Part shown: positions 55,637 to 64,000 of the stretch, piece after piece
How positions within the stretch are numbered: position 1 is the first letter of the stretch
Layout: each line of letters begins with the position of its first letter
From: CAVSWT01 sp963731745
GTDB taxonomy: Bacteria; Bacteroidota; Ignavibacteria; Ignavibacteriales; Ignavibacteriaceae
Reading direction: 5' to 3'
Assembly: GCA_963731745.1 (NCBI GenBank)
Contig: CAVSWT010000032.1
Coordinates: 1-64,000 of the forward strand
Length of the DNA: 64,000 nt
Program-made: the position numbers and the translations under genes
Notes under the pieces: model-generated
The model's input: only the letters and a program-made list of their open reading frames with translations
Database searches by the model: none
What the model was told of the DNA's origin: nothing

Positions 55637-56400
55637 ATTCTTTATCTTCTTTGTATGCGAAAATATTAAGTTGTAAATCCATTGAAGGTGTAATTGCGCT
55701 GGATCTATTTATGAAAGGTTTTGTTTTGTGATCATCTGATTTTATGAAATATCTAAAGTCATTTAAAGTTAAAACCTTCAGAATCTTATCAAGATGTTGC
55801 TTTGCGTTGATAAATGAATGATATTCAATAAAAATATTATCTGCTTTTTTTAGACTAGCTCCGCAATCTTCTATTACTTCAACTTCCGCACCTTCGATAT
55901 CCATTTTTAGAAAATCTATTTTAGCTTCCTTGTCCAATAATTCTTTCAGTCTTATTGATTCTACTTTGGTTTTATTAGTGTTGCTATAAATGGATCCGGA
56001 GTCAGCACCTTCTGCGCCAAATTGAATTCCATCTTTATTAATCCAGACTGCTTTTGAAAATACCTCAACGTTATTAATTGAATTACTTTTCAAATTATTT
56101 TTTAAAATTTCTGCAATTGATGCATCAGCTTCGAAAGCTTTAATCCTTGCATGCGGAAAATATTTATTAAAAAAGATACAACTTGTGCCAACATTTGCAC
56201 CGCAATCATAAATTATTGGTGAATTCGAAATCGTTTCAAACATGTAATACTGTTTAACAAAAATTTCTTTAAACTGAAATATGAAAGAAAGACAATCTTG
56301 AACTTCTATATTATATTGTAGAAATTTAATTGTCTGTTTCTTATTGCGAACAGTTCGTCCATATTTAAAAAGAAGACGTACAAATTCTCTATAATATTTA
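54913..56400. repeat. tandem duplication, unit B (1,488 bp)
   Basis: Second unit of the direct tandem repeat. It starts ATAAAACTTTTTTT at 54913 and ends ATAATATTTA at 56400, immediately followed by unique sequence. The exact boundaries and the very low divergence point to a recent event. Confidence 0.93.
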
Positions 56401-56450
56401 TTGGTCAAAAATAACGAAAGATTGCCTGACTTTTTCTTTAAAATATTCAT
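55626..56450 (-). CDS. FkbM-family methyltransferase, intact copy
   Basis: The 274-residue intact copy. FkbM proteins methylate hydroxyls of sugars or polyketides. It opens with MNILKKKSGNLSLFLTNKYY and has SAM motif YDCGANVGTSCIFFNKYF, then FEADASIAEILKNNLKSN, KVESIRLKELLDKEAKIDFL and MDIEGAEVEVIEDCGASLKK, as expected for the family. It lies between two glycosyltransferase/methyltransferase genes of the polysaccharide cluster, three bases after the preceding gene, and most likely modifies a sugar of the surface polymer. Confidence 0.9.
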   Translation of the reverse strand: MNILKKKSGNLSLFLTNKYYREFVRLLFKYGRTVRNKKQTIKFLQYNIEVQDCLSFIFQFKEIFVKQYYMFETISNSPIIYDCGANVGTSCIFFNKYFPHARIKAFEADASIAEILKNNLKSNSINNVEVFSKAVWINKDGIQFGAEGADSGSIYSNTNKTKVESIRLKELLDKEAKIDFLKMDIEGAEVEVIEDCGASLKKADNIFIEYHSFINAKQHLDKILKVLTLNDFRYFIKSDDHKTKPFINRSSAITPSMDLQLNIFAYKEDKEFVK

Positions 56451-56453
56451 TGA

Positions 56454-57656
56454 CTAATGTCCGCATACATAATTAAAAGCCTCATTGTAACCATTAACAA
56501 CGGTATTAATATTTATTTTCTCCAATATAATTTTTTCAGAATTTTCGCCCATAATTTTTAATTTGTTTGGATTTGCCAATAAATAATTTATTTTATCTGC
56601 GAGATCATTTTCATTATCCTCTTGAAAATACTTACCATTAAATTCATCAAAAACTAAATGTTTTTCAGTTCCATCACATACGGAACAAATTATTGGTTTC
56701 GAAAAACACATCGCTTCATTAATTGAAAGCCCTCCCATTCCTGCTAAAACATAGATTGAAGATGCCTGTAAATATTTGCCTAATTGCTTATCGTCATAAA
56801 CACCGCCGACAAAAACAACGTTATTTTTTAATTCCAACTCACTTGCTAAATTTTCCAATGATTTTTTCTCAGGGCCTGAGCCTATTACAATCAATTCTGC
56901 TTGATTAAATTCAGCGTTCACTTTTTTAAAAGCCTTAATGAGAAGATCCACTTTTTTCCACTTTACGAGTCTTCCTACATGTATAATCCGAAATGGGTTT
57001 TCTGAAAGAATCGGTTCTGAATTTTGAATTTCGTTTTTAACAGAAAGTAATTTTAAAGTATCGGGGGAATTATAGGTTATAAAAATTTTTTCCTTGGACA
57101 CACCATAACTTCCTAAAACATCATACGCAGCTTCTACATAATTTACATGAGCATCAACAAGATTTAATAAATATTTCCTAAGCAGTGTTACAAAAAAAGA
57201 ACCAAGGTTGTACAAAATATAATTTGCAGATTTCAAATTTTCATCCGGTTCGGGCCTAACGTTAAAACTTATTCCATCCCAAAATTTAGGAAGCCTAAAA
57301 GGAATATCTTTATAAATCAATTTAATATTTTTTTTCCTGATTTTACTTAAAAGAAAAATGTTAAAAACAAAAGCCAGTATATATGGCCAGGAAATCACAA
57401 TAATATCCGGATTTTCCTGTTCAATAATTTTAAAAAAATCTTTAAAAAAGTATTTTTTGTAAAAAGTTTTATATTCTTCAAGTTCAATCAGTTTGAATTC
57501 GATTCCCTGATTATCCTCATGAACACCTTCACCCATTGTTTTGCTTTTTAAAACAGGGACAACAACTGTTACATTTATTCCTTCTAAACGATTTAGCTGA
57601 TTTAAAACATAATTATAATAATGCGGAAGTCCGCCGAATGTAAATAAAACCTTCAT
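56454..57656 (-). CDS. glycosyltransferase, GT4 family
   Basis: A 400-residue GT-B glycosyltransferase. The N-terminal domain starts MKVLFTFGGLPHYYNYVLNQ, and the C-terminal domain has RIIHVGRLVKWKKVDLLIKA, ELIVIGSGPEKKSLENLASE and IYVLAGMGGLSINEAMCFSK followed by PIICSVCDGTEKHLVFD. The stop and next start are three bases apart, so it is tightly linked with fkbM. Donor and acceptor unknown. Confidence 0.92.
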   Translation of the reverse strand: MKVLFTFGGLPHYYNYVLNQLNRLEGINVTVVVPVLKSKTMGEGVHEDNQGIEFKLIELEEYKTFYKKYFFKDFFKIIEQENPDIIVISWPYILAFVFNIFLLSKIRKKNIKLIYKDIPFRLPKFWDGISFNVRPEPDENLKSANYILYNLGSFFVTLLRKYLLNLVDAHVNYVEAAYDVLGSYGVSKEKIFITYNSPDTLKLLSVKNEIQNSEPILSENPFRIIHVGRLVKWKKVDLLIKAFKKVNAEFNQAELIVIGSGPEKKSLENLASELELKNNVVFVGGVYDDKQLGKYLQASSIYVLAGMGGLSINEAMCFSKPIICSVCDGTEKHLVFDEFNGKYFQEDNENDLADKINYLLANPNKLKIMGENSEKIILEKININTVVNGYNEAFNYVCGH

Positions 57657-57657
57657 G

Positions 57658-58308
57658 CTAAATGTTTAAGCAATTATTTTTTCTATAAAAAACAGAAGTA
57701 TAATTATTATGACTAGTAATTGGCGACATTCCAATAAAATCAATTCTTTTAAATTCGTGTTGAATTAAATATTCTATTGCTTCTTTATATGCAGGCCGAT
57801 CGGTGTTATCAAAAATTAGAACGCCATTATCAGTTAATTTATTAATACTATACTTAGTAGAATTGACTCTATCTCTCCCATCGATTATTATCATATGAAA
57901 ATTAATTTCTGAATTATTTACTTCATTTGCGTACTCACCTTCTTTTGTTAAACTTTTATGTGTGAGTGTAACATTGTCCGGAAGTTTTTTCGAAATATAA
58001 TCAATCCAATTTTTATCATGCTCGACTGCTCGGATAGAATTTACTCTTGGTGCATACCATAAAGTAGAATTACCGCAACCATATTCAAAAAGATTGAATT
58101 CTTTTTTTAGCCTTTTTTCGATAAACTTAATATATGGATAAGTGCACCAAGGAATTGGTTTTCTATCTTTATCAATTGAAGTTTTAGAATTATAGCTGTT
58201 ATACCAGCCGTCTTCAATTAACGCCCCATTAAGCATTAACTGAATCGGACCTCCGATTTTTAGCGCAATTAGAATTTTCCAAACTAAATTTTTTATTTTT
58301 CTAATCAT
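57658..58308 (-). CDS. SAM-dependent methyltransferase
   Basis: A 216-residue methyltransferase with motif I in NLFEYGCGNSTLWYAPRVNS, the acidic residue in IRAVEHDKNWIDYISKKLPD, and IIIDGRDRVNSTKYSINKL. A short hydrophobic start (LVWKILIALKIGGPIQLMLN) may be a membrane or lipid-contact helix. It has two bases between it and the next gene on the strand. Substrate unknown; context suggests a polysaccharide or lipid-linked glycan. Confidence 0.82.
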   Translation of the reverse strand: MIRKIKNLVWKILIALKIGGPIQLMLNGALIEDGWYNSYNSKTSIDKDRKPIPWCTYPYIKFIEKRLKKEFNLFEYGCGNSTLWYAPRVNSIRAVEHDKNWIDYISKKLPDNVTLTHKSLTKEGEYANEVNNSEINFHMIIIDGRDRVNSTKYSINKLTDNGVLIFDNTDRPAYKEAIEYLIQHEFKRIDFIGMSPITSHNNYTSVFYRKNNCLNI

Positions 58309-58321
58309 ATATCATCGTCAA

Positions 58322-59830
58322 TTACTTTTTAGATTTATTAATTTCCATATTTATATTTTCTTTCCATTTGAGTGGAGATTTCCACTTATTATAAAAGCCC
58401 TTAATACTCTCAATTTCAATAGGATCATAAAATTTAAATAACATTAGTATAAACGGAAAAATTATTAATAAAAATATTTTTAAGGATAATCTTATTAATA
58501 AATAACTTTCATTAGATAATGTTGAAATAAAATAAAAGCCAAGTCCTAAAATAAACAACTTCGCTAATTTTATATCCTCAAAAGGAATTTTATAAAATTT
58601 ATTTGAGAAGTAATACGAACCTAGATAAAGTATTATAAATGAAAACAATGTAGTATAAGCCGCCGCTATCATTCCTATTTTTGGTATTAATATAAAATTA
58701 AGTCCGATGTTAATAATAGCAGCGGAGGTTGTTGTAATAGCGACATATTTCGTTTCTTTTGTTAGAAACATTCCAAGGGAAGAAATGATTCTCATCCCAA
58801 AAAAGACATAAGCTAGTGTCACTAACGGGACTATTTTATAAGCCGGCCAATAACTCGGATTTAAAGCGAATACTTTAATTATTTCCATGCTGAAAACCGA
58901 AATTGCTAACCCAACCCATACAAGTAAAAATGTAAGATAGGTCATTATCTTGCTGTAATATCTTTTATCTCCCTCTTTCTTGTACATCTTATATGCTTGC
59001 GGCATCAACGTTAAGCTAATAGGCATTATTATAAACATATTCAAAGCACCAGCAAATCTATAACCAAGATCATATAAACCAACCATTTCATTGTTGGTAA
59101 AATATTTAATTATGTATCTATCACTTACATTAAGAAGCATCATTGCGAGAGAGCCGAATATTAGCGGAATGCCAAATGAAATTGAAGCAAACATAATTTT
59201 TTTATCAAATTTAAATCTCATCGATTTAAAAAGCATCGGCAGAAGTAATATTAAAATGGCTATTTCTGAAATAAGATATGAATAAAGAATTCCCAAAATT
59301 TTTAGATGAGCAAATGCGACAAAATAAGCAGTAAGGGAAATAGTTAATACTAACTTTAATATGCTGAAACTTGTGTAAGAAATTGATCTTTCATCAGCGC
59401 GCAATTTATTTAATAAAACATTAGTTATAATCCTAGCTGAAATAATGAACAAGCTAAGTTTTAAATAAAGATAAAATTTATCCGAGATTACAATTAAACC
59501 GGAAATTTGAGGCAATATTACTTCACCTAGTAAGATAAAAATAATACAAACGCCTATAGATGAAGAAAGAATGGTAAAAAAAACTTCTTTCTTTTTGTCT
59601 GTGTATTCATCAGAATTGTTTAGCATTACCAATGCTTGACTTTGTCCAAGGTTTATCAGTTCAACAAGAATTAAGATAGTAACATCTAAAATTCCAAGTT
59701 CACCAAATTCACCTAAAGTAATGTAAGTTGTGTAAATGGGAAGTAGGATTAATCCGCTGGCTTTGGTCGCAAAATTTCCAATACTATAAATTGCAGAATG
59801 TTTTAAAAAATACTTGATGTTTTCTAACAT
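58322..59830 (-). CDS. Wzx-type polysaccharide flippase
   Basis: A 502-residue integral membrane protein with about 12-14 helices (AIYSIGNFATKASGLILLPI; ISFGIPLIFGSLAMMLLNVS; NFILIPKIGMIAAAYTTLFS). It belongs to the MOP flippase superfamily that moves undecaprenyl-linked repeat units across the inner membrane. GNFATKASGLILLPIYTTYI is a good match to the family. Together with the glycosyltransferases this identifies a Wzx-dependent surface polysaccharide pathway, but no Wzy polymerase is visible in this window. Confidence 0.9.
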   Translation of the reverse strand: MLENIKYFLKHSAIYSIGNFATKASGLILLPIYTTYITLGEFGELGILDVTILILVELINLGQSQALVMLNNSDEYTDKKKEVFFTILSSSIGVCIIFILLGEVILPQISGLIVISDKFYLYLKLSLFIISARIITNVLLNKLRADERSISYTSFSILKLVLTISLTAYFVAFAHLKILGILYSYLISEIAILILLLPMLFKSMRFKFDKKIMFASISFGIPLIFGSLAMMLLNVSDRYIIKYFTNNEMVGLYDLGYRFAGALNMFIIMPISLTLMPQAYKMYKKEGDKRYYSKIMTYLTFLLVWVGLAISVFSMEIIKVFALNPSYWPAYKIVPLVTLAYVFFGMRIISSLGMFLTKETKYVAITTTSAAIINIGLNFILIPKIGMIAAAYTTLFSFIILYLGSYYFSNKFYKIPFEDIKLAKLFILGLGFYFISTLSNESYLLIRLSLKIFLLIIFPFILMLFKFYDPIEIESIKGFYNKWKSPLKWKENINMEINKSKK

Positions 59831-59900
59831 TTTTAAAACGCATTTTGACGAATTGAATTTAAGTAATTCAGGTGATGATCCTTAAATGATAAAGATAATA

Positions 59901-62453
59901 TTACACGATAACTTTTTTCCGCCGGCTGAAAATAAGAGTCAGTATTAATCCAATAACAACTAAGGAGCTTAAAACCAAAGCAACATATTTACTGATATAA
60001 AAACTTGTCGGCGCATAACTAACTTTAACATCATGCTTTCCTTGGGGAATAACCATTCCCAAATAGCCGTGATTTGTTTTATATATTTTCGTTTCATTTC
60101 CATCTACAAATGCTTTCCATCCTTTAACAAAGGTATTACCGACAAAAAGGAAATTATTTCCAATGGTCTGAACATTAAGCTCTAAATTTTCATCATTATA
60201 ATTAGTAACATGCGCATAAACTGTTGAATCAATTGAATCAACTTTTAAATTTTGGTCTTCCAAATAAGCTATGTTTTTAGGGTCAAAAGAATTTGCTTTC
60301 ATCGAGTTTAGAACTTCCAAACCTGGTTTTTGTTCTACGTTATTAACAAAATAAGCTCTTGGCAATGAATTTTCATTTTGATAGACATAGCTTTTCCCAT
60401 TGTCACTCAATTGCTTAAAATTAGGAAATTGAGCTGGCGGTACAGGACTTCCGGTAATTACGTATTTGACATTAAGCATTCGCCATACAGTTTCATTAAC
60501 AGGACCAACTACATCTATAATATCTTGATAAGCTCTAGGTTTAATGCCTGAATAGCCATAAAAATCTTCTGTCAGAAAATAGGCATTAAAGTTTGAGTTG
60601 TTAGTAAACGAACCTGGTGATTGATCCTGCTTTAAATTTAAAATTCTGTATGGATTTTTATCATTTTGCGCTTTAATTGTTTTAATATAATCCGGTTCCT
60701 GAAAGTAATTATCTTTTGAAAGCGGCTCGTTATATTTTGCTCCCCGACTATCGATTCGCCATAAATCAATCAACGTCAGTAAAATTGCCGTAACGACAAA
60801 CATATCTCTGCTTAAACTTTTGTTTACGTATCCAAACGCTGCCCAAAATGCGATTCCCAAAAATGCAAATGCAAACAGCAAATCACTAACAAACATTTGA
60901 CTAATATATCCTGCTAAAGCCTGAAATTGCTGTGCTAATTGCTTTTGTGAACCAGCTATAGTTTGGGAATAATCGTTGACACGTGAAGTGAACCAGTCGG
61001 TTATTGAGCCGCTAAATAAAAGAGAAATTACAAATAAGGCTGAAAAAATCAGAGCTAAATTTTTTATAGTTTTGCCCAACTTTAAATTATTTTCTTCTCT
61101 TGCAGAAAAGATACCGAGTATTCCATATCCCGCTAAAATTGGAAAACTAAGTTGAACCAGCACTAAAATCATGGATGGAACTCTGAACTTATTGAAGAAC
61201 GGCAAATAATAAAATAATAAATCAAAAAGGATAGGAAATGTTTTTCCAAAAGAAATAAGTAAAGCTATTCCCGAAAGTATAGTTAAAAATTGTACGAAAG
61301 GTTCTTTCCATTTTGTAAAAATTCCTAAAAGCCCCAACGCAAAAACTAATATTCCCATATAACCTACAGCTACATCCACAAATGGCATTTGTCCAAAATA
61401 TGTATTTACTTCAACAGGCTGGTTTTTTGTTAATTCGCCTTTGTAAGTAGATTTTCCAAATCCATAATATGAAGGAACGATCATAGTTAAAATTTCGCCA
61501 GGTGAAAATGACCAGCTTGTATGATATTCATAATAATTAGATGTATTTTCTTGCTGCTTTCCACTAGCCTTATCAACTATGCTTTCAGTGCCGCGAGTAG
61601 AATATGGTGTATACTCATAGATTTGTGTGATGTTATCCATCTGAATTAAAAGAGCGATTATAACTGCCACAACAAATACAGCAGCCGATTTGATAGTCTT
61701 GGTTCTTAATTCTGATTCCTTTTTTAAAACTGAACGTAAGAAATAGTAAATATAAAATATGCCTGCAGCAAAAAATGTATAGAAAATTATTTGTGCATGA
61801 AAGCTTTGGACAAATAGCTGCAGTGCAATTATTAAAATTAAAAAGTCCAGTAATCTAATTTTATCTTTAAATCTTAATAAGATGAGAAAAATTAAAGGAT
61901 ACATGCATATCGCGGTTAATTTTGTAACGTGTCCGATAAAAAGAAATACTATCAACCCTGTGCTGAAAGATGTTGCAATGGCTGCAAATAAACTAATCAA
62001 AGTATTTTTGGTTAAATGCTTCATTAAGAAGAATGAAGTCACCGCAAGTACAATTAAATAAAAGCTCCACATTGCATAACCGACCGCAAAAAAAGATGCA
62101 AATAATGAACGTATGCTTGTAACCACAACATAGATTAAATTGAACCATTTAAAAGCTGTTCCTATTGCATAAGCGGGCATGCCGCAAAATATTAACGGAT
62201 TCCATAGAGTATAGCCTTCTCCATGATTTTCGATATATGTATGCATAGCATTAGTTGCGATGATATCGCCCGACTGAAAAGTCTTGTTGCCGAAATAGAG
62301 AGGATTTAAAAAGATTAAAAAGAGAATGATTAAAGTTAAAATCACAACCCAAACATGATGTTTTTGCGGAATAAGTTCTTCCAAATTAAATTTAGAAAGA
62401 AAGTTATCCTTGGTATTTTTTTGTGCGGCTGTTCTCTTTTTAACTTTTGTCAT
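59901..62453 (-). CDS. YfhO-family membrane protein
   Basis: An 850-residue protein with a large N-terminal membrane part of about 12 helices and a soluble C-terminal part ending in a helix (SKYVALVLSSLVVIGLILTL). Motifs are NPLYFGNKTFQSGDIIATNA, FFGQMPFVDVAVGYMG-type segments (NTYFGQMPFVDVAVGYMGIL), NEPLSKDNYFQEPDY and ADGNETKIYKTNHGYLG-like end (FVDGNETKIYKTNHGYLGMV). YfhO proteins are linked to sugar modification of teichoic acids or other glycans in Firmicutes; in Bacteroidota they are often in polysaccharide clusters. GT-C-like fold is probable; no direct proof of activity. Confidence 0.85.
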   Translation of the reverse strand: MTKVKKRTAAQKNTKDNFLSKFNLEELIPQKHHVWVVILTLIILFLIFLNPLYFGNKTFQSGDIIATNAMHTYIENHGEGYTLWNPLIFCGMPAYAIGTAFKWFNLIYVVVTSIRSLFASFFAVGYAMWSFYLIVLAVTSFFLMKHLTKNTLISLFAAIATSFSTGLIVFLFIGHVTKLTAICMYPLIFLILLRFKDKIRLLDFLILIIALQLFVQSFHAQIIFYTFFAAGIFYIYYFLRSVLKKESELRTKTIKSAAVFVVAVIIALLIQMDNITQIYEYTPYSTRGTESIVDKASGKQQENTSNYYEYHTSWSFSPGEILTMIVPSYYGFGKSTYKGELTKNQPVEVNTYFGQMPFVDVAVGYMGILVFALGLLGIFTKWKEPFVQFLTILSGIALLISFGKTFPILFDLLFYYLPFFNKFRVPSMILVLVQLSFPILAGYGILGIFSAREENNLKLGKTIKNLALIFSALFVISLLFSGSITDWFTSRVNDYSQTIAGSQKQLAQQFQALAGYISQMFVSDLLFAFAFLGIAFWAAFGYVNKSLSRDMFVVTAILLTLIDLWRIDSRGAKYNEPLSKDNYFQEPDYIKTIKAQNDKNPYRILNLKQDQSPGSFTNNSNFNAYFLTEDFYGYSGIKPRAYQDIIDVVGPVNETVWRMLNVKYVITGSPVPPAQFPNFKQLSDNGKSYVYQNENSLPRAYFVNNVEQKPGLEVLNSMKANSFDPKNIAYLEDQNLKVDSIDSTVYAHVTNYNDENLELNVQTIGNNFLFVGNTFVKGWKAFVDGNETKIYKTNHGYLGMVIPQGKHDVKVSYAPTSFYISKYVALVLSSLVVIGLILTLIFSRRKKVIV

Positions 62454-62463
62454 TTAATTGCAC

Positions 62464-63285
62464 CTAAATTGAAATTTGCTTTCTTGCTATGAAATTTATT
62501 CCAGAACCTATTTTATTTTCAGATGTATAATCTAAATACATCATTAATAAGGTAAAAGGCAATGTAACTAAGTAATAAAATGGTAGAAGTATCAAAAACA
62601 ATTTGGATATATTTAACAACTGCATTGGAAATTTTATTCCAAGTCTCCAAGCCTTATCACCCCAAAAACCATAAGTATATATTGATTGAAAAATTTTAAA
62701 TCCAATAGGTTCAAGCTTTGATTTTAAATCTTCAAACGAATATCCATCCCTGGCATGTTCTCCAATAAAACTCTCTTCGTCATCTTCATGAACATCACTT
62801 CCGCCGTAAATTGAGGGAGTGTTAATCAGTAAAAATCCATCATTCTTTAATGCGTTGTAATAATTTTGAAATACTTTTACATCATCTTCAATATGTTCCA
62901 TTACATCGACGCAAACAATTAGATCAAATTTATTTTTATAATTAATTTGCGTAAGGTCTTCCACTCCAAACTTTACATTTTTAATTGCCCGCTGCTTAAA
63001 AAAATCCTCAGCATCGGCAATCCATTCTTTTTTTACATCCACTGAATAAATATTATTAGGTTGTAATTTTTTTGCCATGAAGTAGGAATATTGTGCATAA
63101 CCGGTACCGGCATCGTAAATACTGATATTCTTATCTTTAAAAATGTTCCTAATATTTTTAAGTTCTCTTCTAACATACCAGGAACGTAAAAACATTAAAT
63201 TTAATATTTTATAAAAAAGAATTCTTAAAACGGGAATTTTTTTTATTACGGAAGCAAATACTTCTTTAATTGGATCGTAATACAT
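62464..63285 (-). CDS. class I SAM-dependent methyltransferase with membrane segment
   Basis: A 273-residue methyltransferase with the motif SIYDAGTGYAQYSYFMAKKL (SAM-binding), NIYSVDVKKEWIADAEDFFK, and FDLIVCVDVMEHIEDDVKVF. The C-terminal portion has hydrophobic stretches (LFLILLPFYYLVTLPFTLLM) that probably insert in the membrane. It precedes the YfhO gene by ten bases and shares its strand. Likely acts on a lipid-linked sugar or lipid. Confidence 0.85.
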   Translation of the reverse strand: MYYDPIKEVFASVIKKIPVLRILFYKILNLMFLRSWYVRRELKNIRNIFKDKNISIYDAGTGYAQYSYFMAKKLQPNNIYSVDVKKEWIADAEDFFKQRAIKNVKFGVEDLTQINYKNKFDLIVCVDVMEHIEDDVKVFQNYYNALKNDGFLLINTPSIYGGSDVHEDDEESFIGEHARDGYSFEDLKSKLEPIGFKIFQSIYTYGFWGDKAWRLGIKFPMQLLNISKLFLILLPFYYLVTLPFTLLMMYLDYTSENKIGSGINFIARKQISI

Positions 63286-63345
63286 AACCTCAATATATCG
63301 GAAAGAGTTTTGAATTGATTTTGTAGTTCAGGGTATAAATAATTT

Positions 63346-64000
63346 TCAGCCCTTATCTTTTATGTTGTATTCTTTTTCATTCAGAAAATTATTTACAAGC
63401 ATTTCTCCAAGTAAACCCACAGAGAAAAATTGAACACCCACGATTATTAAAAGTATACCCAAAAATAACATTGGCCTGTTGCTTAAAGGTTGTCCCGATA
63501 TCCAAAGAAATGTTAAATATCCATTTACAAAAATACCAATGACAAATGATAAAGCTCCTAAAAAGCCAAACAAGTGCATTGGCCGTTTTATGTAGCGGGT
63601 AGCAAATATTACGGTAATTAGGTCTAAAAATCCTTTGAAAAATCTGGAAATGCCAAATTTAGTTTTTCCATATCTTCTTGCATGATGTTTAACTGCTATT
63701 TCGGAAATTTTAAAACCTTGCCAATCAGCTAAAATGGGAATATAACGATGCAGCTCGCCGTAAACTTTTATATTTTCAACAACTTCTTTTCTGTAAGCTT
63801 TTAATCCGCAATTAAAATCATGAATATTAATACCGCTTAAAAGTCTGGTAACAAAATTAAAAAACTTTGACGAATGCTTTTTTATAAATGGATCATGCCT
63901 CAATTTTTTCCATCCGCTTACAACATCGTAACCTTCTTCAAGTTTCTTTATAAGATTTGGAATTTCATTCGGATCATCCTGAAGATCAGCATCCATTGTA
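63346..64000 (-). CDS. GT2 family glycosyltransferase, 5' end cut by the window
   Basis: The visible 216 residues form most of a DPM1/DolP-mannose-like GT2 enzyme. The frame is open to the window end; codons before MDADLQDDPNEIPNLIKKL continue (…T), so the true start lies beyond 64000. The DxD motif is in DADLQDDP, then YDVVSGWKKLRHDPFIKKHS, NIHDFNCGLKAYRKEV, ARRYGKTKFGISRF, and two C-terminal membrane helices (FLGALSFVIGIFVNGYLTFL; LFLGILLIIVGVQFFSVGLL). It probably attaches a sugar to a polyprenol phosphate for the surface polymer. Confidence 0.88.
   Translation of the reverse strand, partial: TMDADLQDDPNEIPNLIKKLEEGYDVVSGWKKLRHDPFIKKHSSKFFNFVTRLLSGINIHDFNCGLKAYRKEVVENIKVYGELHRYIPILADWQGFKISEIAVKHHARRYGKTKFGISRFFKGFLDLITVIFATRYIKRPMHLFGFLGALSFVIGIFVNGYLTFLWISGQPLSNRPMLFLGILLIIVGVQFFSVGLLGEMLVNNFLNEKEYNIKDKG

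Overview
The window is a strongly AT-rich stretch of chromosome that most resembles a member of the Ignavibacteria (Bacteroidota/Chlorobiota superphylum). The main clues are four secreted proteins ending in a C-terminal sorting domain built around the motif NYPNPFNPTT and closing in KM-ILLK, the Bacteroidota-like envelope proteins (OmpA with thrombospondin-3 repeats, TlpA-like lipoproteins, BatA/VWA protein), and AAAGG-type ribosome binding sites. This assignment is inference from protein style, not from a marker gene.

Layout. 1-5.26 kb: the right end of an integrated phage-like element on the + strand (end of a head protein, major capsid protein, small head protein, DUF2190-type capsid cement protein, tail-fibre-like protein, a secreted beta-helix protein, a lipoprotein, then small genes including a zinc-ribbon protein and a SymE-like toxin candidate). 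It stops at the 3' end of a tRNA-Thr gene (5265-5337, minus strand), the likely attachment site. 5.4-16 kb: housekeeping and secreted genes (CNNM/CorC protein, DUF971, TrmH-type methyltransferase, three T9SS-type secreted proteins including a GH13 glycosidase, a PLC/S1-P1 nuclease-like protein, YjbQ). 16-31.3 kb: ornithine aminotransferase, hybrid histidine kinase, PAP2 phosphatase, GNAT, FabF, a degenerate ABC-F-like protein, DinB, TlpA-like protein, OmpA protein, LolA-like protein, ABC transporter pair, RmuC. 31.4-43.7 kb: histidine ammonia-lyase, HflX, BatA/VWA, a thioredoxin-fold lipoprotein, MarR, aconitase, a sigma-54 activator followed by a candidate sigma-54 promoter and small genes. 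43.7-52 kb: a lone GroES-like protein, a glycosyltransferase, three paralogous beta-propeller lipoproteins in tandem, and a large secreted propeller protein. 52-64 kb: a surface-polysaccharide cluster on the minus strand (GT4 glycosyltransferases, FkbM and other methyltransferases, Wzx flippase, YfhO-like membrane protein, GT2).

Most notable: (i) an exact 1,488-bp tandem duplication (53425-54912 and 54913-56400) in the polysaccharide cluster, with only three differences found, all amino-acid changing; (ii) five genes with broken frames (capsid, beta-helix, rmuC, hflX, third lipoprotein), including conserved housekeeping genes, which points to sequence indels or to a population under decay; (iii) a sigma-54 activator whose own downstream gap carries a perfect 18-bp palindrome and a -24/-12 promoter; (iv) an ABC-F-like protein with every ATPase motif altered; (v) a histidine ammonia-lyase whose MIO-forming triad reads Ser-Ser-Gly instead of Ala-Ser-Gly; (vi) a phage remnant whose head genes run straight into secreted and lipoprotein genes with no tail or lysis genes in view, next to a tRNA.
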